This document shows positions 47,402 to 57,825 of a DNA stretch of 63,834 nucleotides, one piece after another; positions within the stretch are counted from its first letter, which is position 1; each line of letters begins with the position of its first letter. Under the pieces are notes generated by a model. That model did not search any database. It saw only the letters and a list, made by a program, of their open reading frames with translations, and was not told the DNA's origin. Made by a program: the position numbers and the translations under genes. The stretch comes from an uncultured Gammaproteobacteria bacterium (lineage in GTDB: Bacteria; Pseudomonadota; Gammaproteobacteria; Pseudomonadales; Pseudohongiellaceae): NCBI GenBank assembly GCA_913058135.1, contig CAJXPR010000004.1, positions 1 to 63,834 on the forward strand, read 5' to 3'.

Positions 47402-49423
47402 ATGAGATCACCGTTACTGAAATGGGCCGCCTTCCTGTTTGCCCTGTTTCACGTCTATGTCAACGTTTTTGCCACCATGTCGGAGCTGTGGTTTTCAGCC
47501 ATCCACTTTGGTGGATTCGTGGTGTTGTGCGCGTTATCCAGTAACGAAAAAAACGCCGATGGTGTGACGCCAGGTCTGCCCATGAAGGCATTGAACGTGG
47601 CACTGGCCGTCGCGGCCGTCATCGTGTCCGCTTACCTGATACTGTTCGAAAACGCCCTTTATGCTCGCGAAGCGGAGTTCATTTTTTCCGACTACGTGAT
47701 TACCTCGCTGGCGATCCTGCTGGCGATTGAGTTTACCCGCCGCACCACCGGCTGGTTCATGCCCATTCTGATTCTGATATCTCTGAGCTACATTCTGTTT
47801 ATGGGCCGCTATATCAGTGGCGTCTTTTCGTTCCCGGGCCTCAGCCTGGAAACGGTGCTTTACCGCAGCTACTTCAGTGAAGAAGGCATGTTCGGCATGA
47901 CCGCCAGTATCTCGGCGACCTATGTGTTCATGTTTATTCTGTTTGGTTCGTTCCTGCTCAAATCCGGCGCCGGCGACTTTATCGTCAATTTTGCCCGCTG
48001 CCTGGCCGGTCGTTTTACTGGCGGTGCGGGCATCGTGGCTGTGATCGGCTCGGGTCTGATGGGTTCGGTGACCGGTTCTGCCGTCGCCAACACGGTATCC
48101 ACCGGTGTCATTACCATCCCGATGATGAAACGCTCGGGATTCAATTCCCAATTCTCAGCCGGTGTGGTTGCCGCCGCGTCTACCGGCGGCGCCCTGATGC
48201 CGCCCATCATGGGTGCTGGTGCTTTTGTGCTGGCCAGTTACACGCAGATCCCCTATCTGCACATTATTGCGGTGTCAGCATTGCCGGCACTGCTGTTCTA
48301 CCTGACGGTCATCTTTTTTGTCCGCATCGAAGCCAAACGTCTGGGGCTGATTGCCGACAAGGCTGGTGACCACGAAAGCATGTGGCTGGTTGTCAAACAG
48401 GGCTGGCACTTCATTATTCCCCTGGCCGTGCTGGTGGGGTTGCTGATAGCCGGTTATACACCCATCCGGGCGGCGGCAGTGGCCATTCTTGCGGTCATCG
48501 CATCATCATGGCTCTCACCCACACCGATGAAACCCGCTGACATATTTGAAGCCACCGTCGACGGTGTTCGCACCATGATCTCGACAGCGCTGTTGCTCGT
48601 GGCTGTTGGTCTGATCATCAATGTGGTGACCACCACCGGCGTCGGCAATGCATTTTCGCTGATGATTGTGGAATGGGCGCAGGGCAGCCTGCTGATCAGT
48701 CTGGTGCTGGTAGCGCTGGCCTCACTGATCCTGGGCATGGGCCTGCCGGTGACTGCTTCCTATATCGTGCTGGCAACACTGGCGGCACCCATCCTTTACG
48801 ACCTGATCGCCCAGGACCAGATGCTGGCAGCGCTGCAGGCCACCGATCTGCCTGCCAGCGTGACAGCCACACTCAACCTGTTTGGTGGTGACCCAATGGT
48901 CGCGCTGCGGGAGATGCCGCTGGAGATGCGCCAGATACTGCGTCAGGAACTGCTGAGTCCCGAACTGCTCACCGGCATGTTGCTGAGCGCCCACCTGATC
49001 ATCTTCTGGTTATCTCAAGACAGTAACGTCACACCGCCGGTGTGCCTGGCGGCTTTCGCCGCAGCCGGCATCGCCGGCACCAGACCCATGGCCACCGGCA
49101 TGACCTCGTGGAAGATTGCCAAAGGCTTATATCTTGTGCCTGTACTGTTTGCCTATTCGCCTTTGATTTCCGGAACCTGGCCGGAACGTTTTTACACTTT
49201 CTTCTGGGCGACCATAGGTCTCTTTGCCATGGCAGGTCTGTTACAGTGGCGCCTGGACCGGCCGCTGAACCTGGTTACCGCCGGCATGCTCGCAGTGGGC
49301 GCCGGGCTGCTGATGTGGGCGCCGCTGACGATTTATCATCACATCGTTGGCGCCATTCTGGTGGGCGCTGTTGTATTCTGGCAAAAACATCAGGACAAAA
49401 TGGACAATGCGGCCACGACCTGA
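47402..49423 (+). CDS. TRAP transporter fused permease (4TM + 12TM)
   Basis: A 673-residue inner-membrane sodium-coupled permease of the TAXI-type TRAP systems, in which small and large membrane subunits are one protein. Recognisable blocks are GSGLMGSVTGSAVANTVSTGVITIPMMK, ASTGGALMPPIMGAGAFVLA, and near the end SNVTPPVCLAAFAAAGIAG with the family ending MTSWKIAKG. It works with the binding lipoprotein encoded just upstream. The region of roughly 500-550 contains a hydrophilic insert. Confidence 0.92.
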   Translation: MRSPLLKWAAFLFALFHVYVNVFATMSELWFSAIHFGGFVVLCALSSNEKNADGVTPGLPMKALNVALAVAAVIVSAYLILFENALYAREAEFIFSDYVITSLAILLAIEFTRRTTGWFMPILILISLSYILFMGRYISGVFSFPGLSLETVLYRSYFSEEGMFGMTASISATYVFMFILFGSFLLKSGAGDFIVNFARCLAGRFTGGAGIVAVIGSGLMGSVTGSAVANTVSTGVITIPMMKRSGFNSQFSAGVVAAASTGGALMPPIMGAGAFVLASYTQIPYLHIIAVSALPALLFYLTVIFFVRIEAKRLGLIADKAGDHESMWLVVKQGWHFIIPLAVLVGLLIAGYTPIRAAAVAILAVIASSWLSPTPMKPADIFEATVDGVRTMISTALLLVAVGLIINVVTTTGVGNAFSLMIVEWAQGSLLISLVLVALASLILGMGLPVTASYIVLATLAAPILYDLIAQDQMLAALQATDLPASVTATLNLFGGDPMVALREMPLEMRQILRQELLSPELLTGMLLSAHLIIFWLSQDSNVTPPVCLAAFAAAGIAGTRPMATGMTSWKIAKGLYLVPVLFAYSPLISGTWPERFYTFFWATIGLFAMAGLLQWRLDRPLNLVTAGMLAVGAGLLMWAPLTIYHHIVGAILVGAVVFWQKHQDKMDNAATT

Positions 49424-49476
49424 ATAAACATTACCACCGCCGGATAAACGTCATGGCATAAGAGAAGTGTCCGCTC

Positions 49477-49884
49477 ATGTTTTCTGAAAAAGAACTTAAT
49501 CTGGAAGAACATGAACTGCGGGAGCAGATCCGGAGCCTGCCTGAGCACCAGCGGCAATACTATCTGACGCTGGAAAGTGGTGCCCTGAAGAGCCCGGATC
49601 GTTATCTGCTGCTCAACCGGCTGTTCCCGCTCGGGCTGCATCACTTCTATCTGGCGCGCTGGGGTCGCGGCATCGTCAACGGCGGTCTGACCATTGCCGG
49701 CCTGACTCTGCTGCTGGGCACCGAACAGGTCGGTTACGGGCTCATGCTGCTGGTGGCCATGGTATTCATCGAAATACCGCAGTTACTCAATGCGCGCCAT
49801 CTGGTGCACAGCCGCAATAACCGGACCATGGCAAAGTGCCTGGCACGCGCTCTTAAATACCAGGCCGGCAGGGAGGGACGCTAA
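49477..49884 (+). CDS. TM2-domain-like small membrane protein
   Basis: A 135-residue protein. A charged N-terminal segment is followed by two helices with the TM2 pattern (RLFPLGLHHFYLARWGRGIVNGG, then VGYGLMLLVAMVFIEI). TM2 proteins are of unknown function. The stop overlaps the DUF58 gene by one base (TAATG), so it is translated with that cluster. It lies 53 bases after the TRAP permease, so it could also be on the same transcript. Confidence 0.7.
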   Translation: MFSEKELNLEEHELREQIRSLPEHQRQYYLTLESGALKSPDRYLLLNRLFPLGLHHFYLARWGRGIVNGGLTIAGLTLLLGTEQVGYGLMLLVAMVFIEIPQLLNARHLVHSRNNRTMAKCLARALKYQAGREGR

Positions 49885-51224
49885 TGACCTCTGTTGTCCC
49901 CCGGTCTGCGATCTCGCGTCTCCGGCGCCTGCAGGACCGCACGAATACCTTGCTGGGCCGCCTTCACCCGCATTTTCCGCTGACGCTGGCTGGCCTGGCA
50001 GTCCTTGCCATGGCAGTGCTGGCGCTGCAGGGCTTCGGCTATCAGCGTATGGACCTGGTAGTGTTTGCACTGACAGTTTGTGCGTTGAGCATTGTTATCT
50101 TCAGTGTGCTGATGGTTACCGCCACGGGTCTGGTACTGCGGCGACGACTGCGACGGCTGAGTGAGACATCGTTGCCCGCCTGTCAGGCTGAGGCCGGTTT
50201 TCCCAATGAAACCGGATTCCGCTTGCCTGCCCTTGCCTGGCTCCCTCTGATGACGCTGGAATGGCGCGTTGTCACGCCTGACCAGGTCGTCACTGCCAAC
50301 CGGATCAACCCCGATGACCACGCTGTCGATGAAGAGATCACCCCGGCTCGGCGCTGCCGTGCCGGACAGCTCGTACGGCTGTTCACGTTGCGCGATGTGC
50401 TGGGCCTGTGTCGCTTCTCCTGGCGGCAGTCGCAACAGATACCATTGCTGGTGTTACCCCAGACGGGTCGATTACGTACATTGCCGGTTTTGCGTTCCAT
50501 GGAATCCGAAGACGGCATCCCCAACCCCGCCGGACGCCCGGAAGGTGACCGTATGGATATCCGTCGCTATGCCGCAGGTGATTCGGTACGCGATATCATG
50601 TGGCGGGTTTATGCCCGCAACCGTCACCTTAATGTCCGGCTGGCCGAAAGAAGCGTATTCCATACCGATCGCACGCTGGCTTATCTGGTGACCGGTGAGG
50701 CAGATGAAGCAGCGGCTGGCGTTGCCCGCTTTGCCTTGACCCAGGGCGCCATTGGCGCTCCCTGGATTTTCGGTGCTGATGCCAGTGACGATACCGCCAG
50801 CACCCTCGCGGCTGCTTTGCCGCTGATCGCCGGTTCACGAGTAACAACTGATCGCGACAGGGCGATAACGCCGGATTACGGCCTGGACCGGTTTCTTAAG
50901 CGACAGGGATCCGGCCAGTGCGCCTGTATCGTTTTTGCACCGGCCACACCGGGTGCCTGGACCGAGCGACTAAAGCGCACCGTACAAAGCTTTCCCGGTC
51001 CATTTTCGGTCGTGTTCAGCACCGACGGCATCGACGACAATCAGCACGTTCCATGGTGGCAGACGCTGGTACTTGCCGAGCAGGCGCAAACCAGTCGCAG
51101 AGATACCCAGACCACCGCTATCCTGCGACAGTTGATGCTTGAGTTTCACAAACTCGGGGCACGTGTTGTAATGGTTGACCGGCAAACCGGTCTGTCTTTT
51201 GACCAGCATCTGAAAAGAGTTTAA
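49884..51224 (+). CDS. DUF58 domain protein
   Basis: A 446-residue membrane-attached protein with two N-terminal helices (about 32-55 and 60-80) and a DUF58 domain in the C-terminal half. The hallmark is RMDIRRYAAGDSVRDIMWRVYARNRHLNVRLAERS. DUF58 proteins occur with MoxR ATPases and transglutaminase-like proteins and are thought to be partners or clients of MoxR. The role is not established. It is the first large gene of a cluster with transglutaminase, MoxR and TPR genes in that order. Confidence 0.88.
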   Translation: MTSVVPRSAISRLRRLQDRTNTLLGRLHPHFPLTLAGLAVLAMAVLALQGFGYQRMDLVVFALTVCALSIVIFSVLMVTATGLVLRRRLRRLSETSLPACQAEAGFPNETGFRLPALAWLPLMTLEWRVVTPDQVVTANRINPDDHAVDEEITPARRCRAGQLVRLFTLRDVLGLCRFSWRQSQQIPLLVLPQTGRLRTLPVLRSMESEDGIPNPAGRPEGDRMDIRRYAAGDSVRDIMWRVYARNRHLNVRLAERSVFHTDRTLAYLVTGEADEAAAGVARFALTQGAIGAPWIFGADASDDTASTLAAALPLIAGSRVTTDRDRAITPDYGLDRFLKRQGSGQCACIVFAPATPGAWTERLKRTVQSFPGPFSVVFSTDGIDDNQHVPWWQTLVLAEQAQTSRRDTQTTAILRQLMLEFHKLGARVVMVDRQTGLSFDQHLKRV

Positions 51225-51252
51225 TGTCATTGGCTTATGGCTGACACATTCC

Positions 51253-53448
51253 ATGATTGAGAAAATACCGGAAAACAGCGGTTCGGCGCGGGCTGCTCGA
51301 CCCCGTGCCCCACAAAGCGTGATCAGAGCCTCGATTCTGGCTATTGCCTGCTGGGTACTGAGCACGCCCTTGACCACCGTTGCCGGATCCGCAGCCGCGT
51401 TGTCCGGATGCCTGATGGCTTGCCTGTGGCTGGACCGGCTGCACGCACAGGCACGTCTGTTCCGCCTGCGCACGCCCCTGATAGTGCTGTCGCTGGTCAT
51501 CGTTCTCGCGCTGGGCGCCGCTGTGGCCAACTGGCTTACCAGTTCTTCCGCGTTTGCGCAAACGCTTGGCGCCATGGTCAGCTACCAGCTGGGCCAGATG
51601 CTATTCTGGTTACTGCTGGCAGCAGGCATTGGTCTGACCCTGCGGCTGCTGGCCCGCCGCCACAGCTGGGGCAGCATTCCGGAGCTGCTGTTTGTTGCCA
51701 GTGCCTTTGTCATCACCCTGGCGGCGCACCAGCGCGGCATGATAGACAGACCTTACTTCATTGGTGACTTCGCCCTGATCCGCGGTATCGACCCTTCATC
51801 CATCCTGATGGCTATCGGCGTTATTGCTGTGCTGGCGCTGGCCGTGCTGCTGATGATGGAAAACAACCACAAGCGCCTGCCCTATCATTTTTCCGTGCTT
51901 GCGGTGCTGTGTTTCTCGCTGCTGGCCTACGTGCAGTTCTTCGGCATGCCCACACCCAGCCTGACTGATGATCTGGGCCTGACCGGGCAGGCAGCGGCGG
52001 GTGGCGGCTCTCAATCGGACAATCCATTCCGTGATGGCGAGAACGACGCCAGTGATCGCGAAGCACCGGTTGCTATCGTCTTGTTCCGGGATGACTACGA
52101 ACCTGACAGTGGCGCCTACTATTTCCGCGAATCAGCCTATTCACAGTTCAATGGCACGCTGCTGTGGACTGCCGAGGATGACAGTCTGGACCAGGATCTG
52201 GTCAGTGAGTTTCCGTCCTCACCCATTGAGGTAACCGAGCAGATTCCCGCCCGCGACCAGCGCCGCAGTGTGACCACCACCATCGGCCTGCTGACACCCC
52301 ACCGCAGTCCATTCGGCCTTGATGCGCCGGTTCGTTTTGAGCGGGCGCCCAATCCCAATAGTCTGCGCTTCCGGCAGACCTACACCGTTGAATCGCTGGT
52401 GCCCGAATTCGAGTTCCCGGACCTGATTGGCCGGCAGGCCGGCTCACCCGACTGGACAGTTGCGCAGTGGACAGAATACCTGGAGATGCCAGATGATCCA
52501 CGTTACGGCGAATTTGGTCGTGAGTTGATCGCCAACCTGCGTCCCGAATTCGCCGATGACCCCTATGCCAAGGCGCTGGCGGTGAAAGACTGGCTGGATA
52601 CCAACGGCATCTACAGTCTGGCCAATGAACATGCATACGCGACCGATCCGGCAGCATCGTTCCTGTTTGGTGACATGACCGGCTACTGTATTCACTTTGC
52701 CTATGCGGCCACCTATCTGTATCGCAGCCTCGGCATCCCGGCACGTGTTGGTGTGGGCTACTCGGTACCTTCTGCCAACCGCGCGGGCGGCTCAGCCCTG
52801 CTGATTCAGGCCGTGCATGGCCACGCCTGGCCGGAAATCTATCTGCAGGACCTCGGCTGGGTCATCGTCGACCCGACCCCCTCACAAACGCTGGTGGATA
52901 TGTCCACCGATCCGCAGGACTCCCTGCAACAGATGCTGGCCGACATGCTGCGTGACGATGCAGCCTTCGAAGCCTTTCTGCAGGATCAGGCCGGGGACAG
53001 CCGCTGGTCCCTGGAAAATCTCATCCGGGCAATCGTGACCCTGGCCATCGCGCTGCTGATCGCAGCGTTTCTCATCCGGGTGTACCGGGCCCAGATACCG
53101 ACGCTCGGTAGTGCCCAGCAGCAATACCGACTCCAATACCGCGCCGCCCTCGACACGCTCGCGGCGTTTGGCATCGTCCGGCGGCATGGTGAGAGCCGCG
53201 AGGCTTTTGCCCGCCGACTGACGGCACTACCGGCATTTACTGAACTCACGGGACAGCACTTGCGCGGAGCACCCGGTTACGGGCTGGCGCCTGCCGGTGC
53301 CTGGCAGGCAACGGGCAGCGGTGCGGATGAGAAACAAGTCTGGCAACAACTGCGTACAGAGTTGCAGCGCGAACTGGCCACATCGCAACCACCGTGGCGA
53401 CGTGCCCTGGCCATGGTACATCCGGCACCCTGGCTGGCAAGCCGCTAG
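51253..53448 (+). CDS. TgpA-like membrane transglutaminase
   Basis: A 731-residue inner-membrane protein with about six N-terminal helices, a periplasmic transglutaminase core and a final helix (about 595-613) with a cytoplasmic tail. The catalytic triad is visible as Cys479 (GYCIHFAYA), His524 (GHAWPEI) and Asp540 (VIVDPTP). TgpA of Pseudomonas is a periplasmic transglutaminase of this architecture, and others may be proteases. It follows the DUF58 gene by 28 bases and precedes the MoxR gene. Confidence 0.9.
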   Translation: MIEKIPENSGSARAARPRAPQSVIRASILAIACWVLSTPLTTVAGSAAALSGCLMACLWLDRLHAQARLFRLRTPLIVLSLVIVLALGAAVANWLTSSSAFAQTLGAMVSYQLGQMLFWLLLAAGIGLTLRLLARRHSWGSIPELLFVASAFVITLAAHQRGMIDRPYFIGDFALIRGIDPSSILMAIGVIAVLALAVLLMMENNHKRLPYHFSVLAVLCFSLLAYVQFFGMPTPSLTDDLGLTGQAAAGGGSQSDNPFRDGENDASDREAPVAIVLFRDDYEPDSGAYYFRESAYSQFNGTLLWTAEDDSLDQDLVSEFPSSPIEVTEQIPARDQRRSVTTTIGLLTPHRSPFGLDAPVRFERAPNPNSLRFRQTYTVESLVPEFEFPDLIGRQAGSPDWTVAQWTEYLEMPDDPRYGEFGRELIANLRPEFADDPYAKALAVKDWLDTNGIYSLANEHAYATDPAASFLFGDMTGYCIHFAYAATYLYRSLGIPARVGVGYSVPSANRAGGSALLIQAVHGHAWPEIYLQDLGWVIVDPTPSQTLVDMSTDPQDSLQQMLADMLRDDAAFEAFLQDQAGDSRWSLENLIRAIVTLAIALLIAAFLIRVYRAQIPTLGSAQQQYRLQYRAALDTLAAFGIVRRHGESREAFARRLTALPAFTELTGQHLRGAPGYGLAPAGAWQATGSGADEKQVWQQLRTELQRELATSQPPWRRALAMVHPAPWLASR

Positions 53449-53495
53449 AATTTATTCATTGATACAGTCTTGATGCAAGTATGCAGGAGTCGACA

Positions 53496-54542
53496 ATGCA
53501 AGTGATGGAAGCCGAAGCCACGACAGTCCCGGCACTGAACGCTGCCAGCCGCGTGCTGCAACGCCTGACGCAGGCCGTGCGTGCCCAGGTGATAGGCCGC
53601 GATGATGTCATTGATCTGACCGTTATCGCGCTGATGGCGGATGGTCACGTGCTGCTGGAGGACTTCCCGGGATCCGGCAAGACCACCCTGGCCAAGGCAC
53701 TGGGGGAAGCCATCGTTGACGATCAGGCACCGGACAGTTCGGAACACACCGTGCCGATTGCCGCCTTCCGGCGCATACAGTTTACGCCCGACCTGTTGCC
53801 GTCAGATGTCACCGGCAGTCCGGTATTCGACACCAACAGCAACAGCTTTCATTTTCGTCATGGTCCCATTTTTGCGCACGTGGTACTCGCTGATGAGATC
53901 AACCGGACGTCTCCCAAAGTCCAGTCTGCCATGCTCGAAGCGATGGGCGAAAAGCAGGTCACGGTAGACAACATCACTTATCCACTGGACCCGCTGTTTT
54001 TTGTCATCGCGACACAGAATCCGCTGGACCTGGTCGGCACCTACCCGCTGCCTACGCCGCAGCTGGACCGCTTCCTGTTCAAGATCACTATGTCCCACAT
54101 TGATCGTGACGCGGAACTGGCAGTGCTGGATACCTGGCAACAGCGACGCGAACCGGGCGCCGACCGTATTCGTGTGGGTCGTAACGAAATCATCAACGCC
54201 CGTCGCGACATTGACCAGCACGTGTATATAGCCGATGCCATCAAATCCACACTGGTCGACATCTCCCGTGCCCTGCGTGCTGATGAACGCGTACTGCAGG
54301 GAAACTCGACACGCAGCCTGGTACTGATTCTGCCGGCACTTCAGGTACTGGCGGCCCTGCGCGGGCGCAACTATGTCAACGCCGATGACCTGGAAATGCT
54401 GCTACCTCATGTGCTCGCTCATCGCGTCGAGCTGGCGCCGGGTGTCGCCGATTTCAACAGGGTGTTGCGCGACTGCATGCGCGAACCGCTGGAGCAGTTG
54501 GCACGCAGTACCCTCAAGGCCCATTACCCATCTGCTGGTTAG
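53496..54542 (+). CDS. MoxR family AAA ATPase
   Basis: A 348-residue ATPase with Walker A in EDFPGSGKTTLAKAL, Walker B in VVLADEINRTSPK, sensor VIATQNPLDLVGTYPLP and arginine-finger region PQLDRFLF. MoxR proteins act as chaperones in assembly or activation of membrane or metal enzymes. ATG 53496 has AGGAG seven bases upstream; an in-frame ATG at 53481 lacks one. In most genomes moxR precedes DUF58 and tgpA. Here it follows them. Confidence 0.93.
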   Translation: MQVMEAEATTVPALNAASRVLQRLTQAVRAQVIGRDDVIDLTVIALMADGHVLLEDFPGSGKTTLAKALGEAIVDDQAPDSSEHTVPIAAFRRIQFTPDLLPSDVTGSPVFDTNSNSFHFRHGPIFAHVVLADEINRTSPKVQSAMLEAMGEKQVTVDNITYPLDPLFFVIATQNPLDLVGTYPLPTPQLDRFLFKITMSHIDRDAELAVLDTWQQRREPGADRIRVGRNEIINARRDIDQHVYIADAIKSTLVDISRALRADERVLQGNSTRSLVLILPALQVLAALRGRNYVNADDLEMLLPHVLAHRVELAPGVADFNRVLRDCMREPLEQLARSTLKAHYPSAG

Positions 54543-54553
54543 ACTGGTTTCTT

Positions 54554-56620
54554 ATGTCATTTCGGTTGTCGCCAATAAGACTTGTTCCGGCTCTGTTGCT
54601 GGCAGCCATGCTGTTACCGGCGACGTCACTGCAGGCGCAGGAAAACAACGACGGCTTTGACTCGATCCAGTTCAATACACAGCGCCTGTGTTTTGGCATG
54701 AGTGGCATAACACAGGAGCGGGCTCTGGCGATCTGCGACGCGCTGGCACTGGGACAGAATGTCAGGGCGCGGGAACTGGCCCAGCAATGGGTAACCGATG
54801 AGCCCGACCAGCCGGGTGCCCAGTTCGCGCTGGCCGAAGTGCTGTTCCGGGTGGAAGGCAACCTGCCCCGCGCCCTGTTCCACCTGAACATCGCCGAGTC
54901 ACTGACCGATTACAGCTCACTGGGTCGTGCCATGGCGTCGGGCAATCTCGAGTGGCATTATCTGACCCTCAGTCAGCTTTCCTATGCTCATCAGCTGATC
55001 GGCGATCAGGAAAAATCGCTGGAATACCTTGATCGTATCAGCGCCATCTACGGACAGGACACCGAATCTTTTCGCGGCTGGCCACTGATCAAGATGAAAC
55101 GCTATGACGAAGCCCGCGCCAGTGCCGAAAAAGTGCTGGCTGCCAGTGACAATCCCCGCGACCGCAGCCGTGCCTGGAATACCTTGTGTGCCGTCGAGCT
55201 GGCCGACCTGCGTCCGGCCGAATCCCTGCAGGCCTGCGAAAATGCCATGAACGAGGATGAGAACATTGCCGCATCCCAGGCCGAAGAGCTGGATACGGTG
55301 CATTTGCTTAATGCCTCCGAAGTGTCTCTCAATCTGCTGCGCTTTCGGGAAGCCGAGGACTATCTTGATCGTGCGTCCCGCCAGATTGACCCCGACAGCG
55401 TGGGCAACCCGTGGATCTACAAACTGTATCTGTACATGAACCAGGGCCGTTTTGATGCCGCCCGCGAGGCGCTGGACAACATGCTGGTGTGGCGCGATAA
55501 CCAGTCACCTTTGGTGGGCGTCATGAACCGTGCGGATCATTTTATGGCCAGCGCCATTTTCCTGATGCTGGCGGGCTATCCTGACGATGCCGCACGGCTC
55601 ACCCAGACTGCCCTCAATCAACCGGATCGTACCGGCTCCTACACCGCCGACGAAGCGCAGAAGGATTCCTTTGCAGCGCTGGTCAACAGCGTCGCACACC
55701 GGATGCGCTACGAGCGCATGCGTGAGGAGCTGGCTACCCGTCCCCGACTGGGCGCCTGGCGTCTGCGCATTGACGCACTGGCGGCGCGCTTCCGTGCCTG
55801 GCGCTCAGCACGTCATGCCGCATCGCTGTTCGCCGATGCCGAGACGCTGACCAACCGGCTGCGTCCCTATGCACCGCTGGATGTGCATATCCCTGAATGG
55901 CTGGAACCGGAACTGATCGCCCTGATGGGACCCGGCGTGATGGCGCAACTGTTGATGGATACTGCCGATGAAGGTGCATTTGCCCTGAACCAGGGCTATG
56001 TATTTGCCTATCAGACCGAGATCGCAGCCCAGCAGGGACAGCACACACAGGTGCTGGCCATGGCCGAACAGGCTTTGTCGCAGTTGCCCGCCGAAGAAGC
56101 GATGTTGCGGGCGAGGGTATCAGCACGCCTGGCTAGCGCCGCCTGGCGTGAAGGCGAACGCCAGCGCGCCCTGACGCACTATGCTGCCGCATTGCGTCTG
56201 GATCCCACCATTCTCAGGCGACTGGACCTGCCTCTGCCGATTACACCCGGTGGCGCCAATACTGCGGCAGGCGCAGAGCTTATATCTTATCTGCGCCGCT
56301 CGCCCAGATTTCAGGTGGTCGACCAGGGTTTGCCCCTGGAAGTTCTGAATTCCGGCACGCCGGGCCTGTGTTTGCGCGACAGCTCAGGCGATGCCCTGTC
56401 CTGCGTGGAGCTGCAGGCACGTGACGAACTGGCAGCTGACATGACCGATGCCGACGACAGCGACGCCCAGCGCCTTGCCCGTCAGTTCCACGACAATACC
56501 TTCAGTCTCGCGTATACTATCGACCGATCCCAGCGTGTCGCTCTCCTGGGCAACAGTATTATCTTCAGTAATCAGAACGCCAGCCAACAACAACGACAAG
56601 ACACTGTGCTGCAGCGCTGA
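54554..56620 (+). CDS. Exported TPR-repeat protein of unknown function
   Basis: A 688-residue protein with a signal peptide (1-28, ending LQAQ). Helical repeats resembling TPR run through much of the length, for example DNPRDRSRAWNTLCAVELA and VMNRADHFMASAIFLMLAGYPDDAARL. A C-terminal part (about 560-688) contains four cysteines and could be a separate domain. I recognise no named family for the whole. It begins 11 bases after the MoxR stop and is likely the last gene of that cluster. Confidence 0.75.
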   Translation: MSFRLSPIRLVPALLLAAMLLPATSLQAQENNDGFDSIQFNTQRLCFGMSGITQERALAICDALALGQNVRARELAQQWVTDEPDQPGAQFALAEVLFRVEGNLPRALFHLNIAESLTDYSSLGRAMASGNLEWHYLTLSQLSYAHQLIGDQEKSLEYLDRISAIYGQDTESFRGWPLIKMKRYDEARASAEKVLAASDNPRDRSRAWNTLCAVELADLRPAESLQACENAMNEDENIAASQAEELDTVHLLNASEVSLNLLRFREAEDYLDRASRQIDPDSVGNPWIYKLYLYMNQGRFDAAREALDNMLVWRDNQSPLVGVMNRADHFMASAIFLMLAGYPDDAARLTQTALNQPDRTGSYTADEAQKDSFAALVNSVAHRMRYERMREELATRPRLGAWRLRIDALAARFRAWRSARHAASLFADAETLTNRLRPYAPLDVHIPEWLEPELIALMGPGVMAQLLMDTADEGAFALNQGYVFAYQTEIAAQQGQHTQVLAMAEQALSQLPAEEAMLRARVSARLASAAWREGERQRALTHYAAALRLDPTILRRLDLPLPITPGGANTAAGAELISYLRRSPRFQVVDQGLPLEVLNSGTPGLCLRDSSGDALSCVELQARDELAADMTDADDSDAQRLARQFHDNTFSLAYTIDRSQRVALLGNSIIFSNQNASQQQRQDTVLQR

Positions 56621-56643
56621 CTCCACTACCGCCAGGTTTTTTT

Positions 56644-57825
56644 ATGCACGAAATCCCGAGATCCCTGTCTCGCGGCTTGATTTTGCTCCTTGCCGCCGCG
56701 TCAGCGTTAGGGCCTGTAGCCATGCAGATCATGCTGCCTGCCATTCCGATTGTCCGCGAACGCTTCATGGTCAGCACCGGTACCGCTCAGCTCACTCTCA
56801 GTCTGTCGATGCTGTCTATTGCCATTGCCACGCTCATTTACGGACCGCTCTCAGATCGTTTCGGTCGACGGCCGATTATGCTCACCGGCATCTGTATCAC
56901 CGTATTTGGCTCTTTGCTGTGTATGCTGGCCGGCAGTATCGAATGGCTGATTCTGGGCCGTATCGTGCAGGCTGCGGGTGGGGCAGTCGGCCTGGTGCTG
57001 GCCCGCGCCATCGTCCGTGACGTCTATCAGGCCGACGAAGCAGCCGGGATCATCGCCACCCTGGTCATGGTGATGGTGGTCATGCCCATGCTGTCACCGA
57101 TGGTGGGCGGAGAGATGCTGGTGCGTTTTGACTGGCATTCGATTTTTTATCTGGTGGCAGCCATCAGCATCGTCATGCTGGTTGCCATGTTCCGGTATCT
57201 GCCGGAGACGCTGCACCAGAAGGTCAACTTCACCGGCGTGGGCAGTATGCTGAAAGGCTTTGCCACCCTGCTCGCGTCCCGAACCTTCTCGGCTTATGCT
57301 TTCAACGTGGCCTTTGTGTCGGTGGTGTTTTTCAGCTTCATCTCCGCCGCACCAGAGATCATGGTCTCAGTATTCAAACGCCCGCCCAACGAATACGGCT
57401 ACTATTTCATTATGATCCCGCTTGCCTTCATGGCGGGCAACTACATGGCCCGCGGTCTGTCAAAGAAATGGGGTATTCACCGGATGATCCGTCTGGGGTC
57501 GCGGCTCAGCATTGTCGGCATATGTATAGCCATCGCCTTACAGTTCAGCGGCCTGCACCATCCGCTTGCGCTTTTTGTGCCGATCGCATTAAGCATCTTT
57601 GGCAATGGTATCTCCCTGCCCAATGCCCAGGCAGGCGCCATTAATGAATTCCCGTCCATGGCGGGCAGCGCCTCGGGCCTGACCGGATTTCTGCAGATGG
57701 GGTTGTCGGCGGTGGCGGCGCAGCTGGTCGCGCTGATTTTTAATGGCACTGTTTATCCAATGCTGATGCTGATGCTGGCAGCAGCACTGATTTCACTGTG
57801 GAGTTTTACCCGGGTGCGGCGCTGA
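56644..57825 (+). CDS. Bcr/CflA family MFS drug exporter
   Basis: A 393-residue inner-membrane proton antiporter with twelve helices. MFS motif A is DRFGRRPIML after helix 2, and the Bcr/CflA-type pattern RAIVRDVYQADEAAG follows helix 4. Members export bicyclomycin, chloramphenicol, sulfonamides or other small molecules, so substrate is open. It follows the TPR gene by 23 bases. A 13-bp tandem repeat begins at its stop codon. Confidence 0.92.
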   Translation: MHEIPRSLSRGLILLLAAASALGPVAMQIMLPAIPIVRERFMVSTGTAQLTLSLSMLSIAIATLIYGPLSDRFGRRPIMLTGICITVFGSLLCMLAGSIEWLILGRIVQAAGGAVGLVLARAIVRDVYQADEAAGIIATLVMVMVVMPMLSPMVGGEMLVRFDWHSIFYLVAAISIVMLVAMFRYLPETLHQKVNFTGVGSMLKGFATLLASRTFSAYAFNVAFVSVVFFSFISAAPEIMVSVFKRPPNEYGYYFIMIPLAFMAGNYMARGLSKKWGIHRMIRLGSRLSIVGICIAIALQFSGLHHPLALFVPIALSIFGNGISLPNAQAGAINEFPSMAGSASGLTGFLQMGLSAVAAQLVALIFNGTVYPMLMLMLAAALISLWSFTRVRR

